DNA of 6,806 nt. It comes from CAZDJQ01 sp964505765 (GTDB lineage: Bacteria; Patescibacteriota; Microgenomatia; UBA12405; JAHJSD01). The stretch spans positions 1 through 6,806 of the forward strand of contig CAZDJQ010000034.1 in assembly GCA_964505765.1 (NCBI GenBank). The letters are read 5' to 3'. Numbering within the stretch: the first letter of the stretch is position 1; every line of letters begins with the position of its first letter. This document shows, piece by piece, positions 5,332-6,806 of the stretch. Position numbers and translations under genes: made by a program. Below the pieces are notes generated by a model that saw nothing but the letters and a program-made list of their open reading frames with translations, did no database searches and was not told the origin of the DNA.

Positions 5332-5600
5332 ATACTTAGAAGAACAAAATAAGCAATAGAAACTCCAATAACAGCGGTAAAAATGTATTCCAAAACAATC
5401 TTTAAGTTTAAATCATCCTGCCGCCAATGGTGAACAATCCCCCAAACCACATAGGCAATTGCGGTAAAAAACAAGCTTATTCTTTGTCTAAATAAGTTAT
5501 GGCTTGAATTGGCGAAAAATATACTTCCAAAAAGTAAAATTGCCCCCAAGACCAAAAAGTCCAGCCAGCTGTTTTTTATACTATTAATTACTTGTTTCAT
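5328..5600 (-). CDS. Small three-helix membrane protein, function unknown
   Basis: The 90 residues contain three hydrophobic segments, about 12-29, 42-56 and 68-88, joined by short polar loops. Between the second and third lie WGIVHHWRQDDLNLKIVLEYIF: the WG..HH and L.LK..LEY pattern recalls a small uncharacterised membrane protein I associate with Patescibacteria genomes, an impression from memory rather than a search. The paired histidines (H57, H58) at the membrane edge could bind a metal or partner, but nothing proves this. The ATG is 1 nt after the stop of the CAP-domain gene (TAAGATG), so translation is probably coupled and the two proteins may act together in the membrane. Only a weak GGATAAG could serve as a ribosome site. 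Its stop is inside a palindrome. I assign no function. Confidence 0.82.
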   Translation of the reverse strand: MKQVINSIKNSWLDFLVLGAILLFGSIFFANSSHNLFRQRISLFFTAIAYVVWGIVHHWRQDDLNLKIVLEYIFTAVIGVSIAYFVLLSI

Positions 5601-5601
5601 C

Positions 5602-6462
5602 TTATCCGATTATTCCGGGTTGACTGCTTAATAAAATTATTAAGCCAATAAATAACAAAAAGCTTATATGAGCCGTTGTCCGGCCGGTTGAACGATATAT
5701 TCTATTCTGGAGAACAATATAACCGTCAACCAGCATGACAACAATCAATACTCCAATTACAAAACCCCCTAATTTCTGAGAAATATTCAGCGGACTAATC
5801 AGCGGTTCGTCAACCTCTGCTTCCGGCATTGCTTGTTCAGCAGCAGCCAGAGGTTGAGTTCTTTCCGGTCCGGCTGGTTGTGACGCTGACACATATGTCG
5901 GTGTTCCAAAAAACTGAACCACTAAAGTAGTTTTTATTCCCCCTAAAGTCCCGTCAACCACGGCCACGCCGATTTCCCGGTATTTTGAGTTGATTATGTT
6001 TTCTCTATGAGTCGGCGATTCCATCCAGGCTTGAACTACCGCTTCCGAGCCGTAAAAATCCCTGGCTAAGTTTTCGCCTGCCAATCGATAGTTATAGCCG
6101 GCTTCTTCCAAAAACGACCAGGGTTCCCGTCCGGACGGAGATTGATGAGACCAATAATCAAAAGCAAACATATCGCCGGCCTTTAACTGCGCCGCCTGAC
6201 TTAAAACATTATTTATTGTCAACGGTTCAAGCCCATGCTTTATTCTTTCTTCGTTAGTCAAAGCAACTATTTTTTCCGGGGTGATTTCAGAAGAATAACC
6301 CAGCACTCCCGGCCTGGCAAAAGCAACAAATCTTAAACTCAACTGAGCCCCCAAAAAAATCAACAGTAATACCAGCAGGGATACAGGTTCTAATAATCGC
6401 GCATGGAAATTATTTTCCCGCTCGGGTATAAGTAATTCTTCAATTTTCTTTTTTAACCCCAT
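5602..6462 (-). CDS. Membrane-anchored CAP/SCP-PR1 domain protein
   Basis: The 286 residues have a cytosolic basic N-terminus, a membrane helix (about 26-48), a CAP domain (about 62-188), a Pro/Glu/Ala-rich linker (about 190-222) and two C-terminal helices (about 231-251 and 265-281). CAP motifs are LTNEERIKHGLEPL (68-81), FDYWSHQSPSG with H106, GENLA with E130, AWMESPTHRENI (145-156, H152 and E154) and YREIGVAV. H106, E130, E154 and H152 would form the usual CAP cavity. The domain should face outside the membrane. Bacterial CAP proteins are of largely unknown function, with lipid, protein or cell-wall binding proposed. Such proteins are common in Patescibacteria and could take part in surface or host contact, which is inference. 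The three-helix anchoring is less usual than a single signal or anchor helix. The gene is first of a two-gene operon, 1 nt from the next ATG. Confidence 0.92.
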   Translation of the reverse strand: MGLKKKIEELLIPERENNFHARLLEPVSLLVLLLIFLGAQLSLRFVAFARPGVLGYSSEITPEKIVALTNEERIKHGLEPLTINNVLSQAAQLKAGDMFAFDYWSHQSPSGREPWSFLEEAGYNYRLAGENLARDFYGSEAVVQAWMESPTHRENIINSKYREIGVAVVDGTLGGIKTTLVVQFFGTPTYVSASQPAGPERTQPLAAAEQAMPEAEVDEPLISPLNISQKLGGFVIGVLIVVMLVDGYIVLQNRIYRSTGRTTAHISFLLFIGLIILLSSQPGIIG

Positions 6463-6469
6463 TACAATA

Positions 6470-6475
6470 TCTATA
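6470..6475 (-). promoter_or_regulatory. Weak -10 candidate for the CAP-domain operon
   Basis: TATAGA lies 7 nt before the ATG at 6462, and TAATAT overlaps it at 6473-6478, 10 nt from the ATG. Each matches four of six consensus positions. The placement fits the short-leader or leaderless pattern of the neighbouring genes, but the region is AT-rich and no -35 is apparent. Confidence 0.3.
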
Positions 6476-6507
6476 TTACACTGTAACCGTTTTATTTTGC
6501 AAATAAT

Positions 6508-6611
6508 CGGTAAAGAGATAAACTTATCCTCCGTAGGGACAATCCTAGGATTGTCCTTACAAAAATTCTCTACACTTATTTTTTTAGTTTAATAAGGCGG
6601 TAAAGAGATAA
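6508..6611. repeat. 76-bp insertion flanked by 14-bp direct repeats, MITE-like
   Basis: CGGTAAAGAGATAA occurs at 6508-6521 and again at 6598-6611. The 76 bp between (6522-6597) begin ACTTAT and end ATAAGG, giving 5-bp inverted ends CTTAT/ATAAG one base in from each border, and contain a 28-bp palindrome. The upstream copy is inside the 3' end of the partial membrane-protein gene; the other copy still reads LSLYRLFAK-stop in the same sense. This looks like an insertion with target duplication that replaced the gene's tail. A 14-bp target duplication is long, so a local duplication is an alternative. Confidence 0.5.
6533..6560. repeat. 28-bp near-perfect palindrome
   Basis: GTAGGGACAATCC and GGATTGTCCTTAC flank a central TA; 13 of 14 pairs are Watson-Crick and one is G-T. 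It sits in the 76-bp insert, between the upstream membrane gene's stop and the CAP operon. GTAGGGRC...GYCCCTAC palindromes are a common type of dispersed repeat in bacteria. As RNA from the minus strand it would form a strong hairpin, but GGAGGATAAG rather than a T-run follows, so intrinsic termination is doubtful. Confidence 0.75.
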
Positions 6612-6806
6612 CGGCAGAATAAAAGTCAATAAGCTGACCAGCCAGATATAAGAGCAGTAATTAGAAGCATTCCACCATTGATGAGCAATTTTATCCCCGG
6701 CAAAAACCAATCCGGAAACAAAGGCGGGCACCAGCCATTGCCATTTTTCCTGCTCTAACTTTTCCTTGTTTATTAAAACAAATCCACTGTTGATTGCTAA
6801 TCCTCC
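6576..6806 (-). CDS. C-terminal part of a membrane protein of unknown function
   Basis: A reading frame open from the right window edge ends at the TAA complementary to 6576-6578, giving 76 codons without a start. The visible part has a charged stretch (NKEKLEQEKW), a hydrophobic segment (about WLVPAFVSGLVFAG), an amphipathic linker with DKIAHQWWN, a second membrane helix (about YIWLVSLLTFILPLSLY) and a basic tail RLIKLKK. This suggests a membrane protein with a cytosolic basic C-terminus. I do not recognise the family. The last six residues come from the palindrome-bearing insert; the unaltered tail may have been RLFAK. It is on the same strand as the CAP operon, 113 bp upstream, and could be co-transcribed if the hairpin does not stop transcription. 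Confidence 0.7.
   Translation of the reverse strand, partial: GGLAINSGFVLINKEKLEQEKWQWLVPAFVSGLVFAGDKIAHQWWNASNYCSYIWLVSLLTFILPLSLYRLIKLKK

Noticed and set aside
6533..6560. Palindrome as an intrinsic terminator of the upstream membrane gene
   Set aside because: The hairpin is strong, but in the direction of transcription it is followed by GGAGGATAAG and not by a T-run, so I list it only as a repeat.

Overview
The window looks like a piece of a small-genome, metagenome-derived bacterium, most likely a Candidate Phyla Radiation (Patescibacteria) member. This is inferred from the close-packed layout, the absence of clear Shine-Dalgarno sequences before nearly every gene, a membrane-anchored CAP-domain protein of the kind common in that group, a small membrane protein with a WG..HH...EY pattern, and a run of exactly 100 Ns typical of scaffolding. 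All genes read cleanly in the standard bacterial code. No marker gene settles the phylum.

Left part (1-1800): a HIT-family hydrolase (minus strand, its C-terminal end cut by the window edge), a 104-bp imperfect inverted repeat, then tsaD (minus). A 201-bp spacer separates tsaD from the divergent trmD. TsaD (t6A37) and TrmD (m1G37) both modify tRNA position 37 next to the anticodon, and both genes have a perfect TATAAT exactly 6 nt before the start codon, which predicts leaderless mRNAs.

Middle (1799-4613): trmD overlaps by 8 nt a fused membrane protein, a PAP2 lipid-phosphate phosphatase joined to a CTP-dependent polyprenol/diacylglycerol kinase-like domain. This two-gene operon ends 3 bp from the convergent stop of a nucleotidyltransferase gene with a C-terminal left-handed beta-helix, of the long RmlA type. 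Together these two suggest lipid-carrier and sugar-nucleotide supply for surface glycans. TrmD is itself unusual: Glu replaces the usual catalytic Asp, about 17 residues are inserted in the interdomain linker, and a heptamer tandem repeat lies inside its coding sequence.

Right part (4614-6806): a related heptamer array runs into the 100-N gap. Then, all on the minus strand, come a YkuK/DUF458 RNase H-like gene with an extended -10 promoter, a two-gene membrane operon (CAP-domain protein plus a 90-aa three-helix protein), and the C-terminal end of another membrane protein. The tail of that last gene appears to have been rewritten by a 76-bp palindrome-bearing insertion flanked by 14-bp direct repeats.

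The strongest leads are the phosphatase-kinase fusion, the variant TrmD, the heptamer repeat family shared between trmD and the assembly gap, and the small insertion at 6508-6611. No tRNA, rRNA, CRISPR array or complete transposase is visible, and there is no gene-free stretch over 300 bases.
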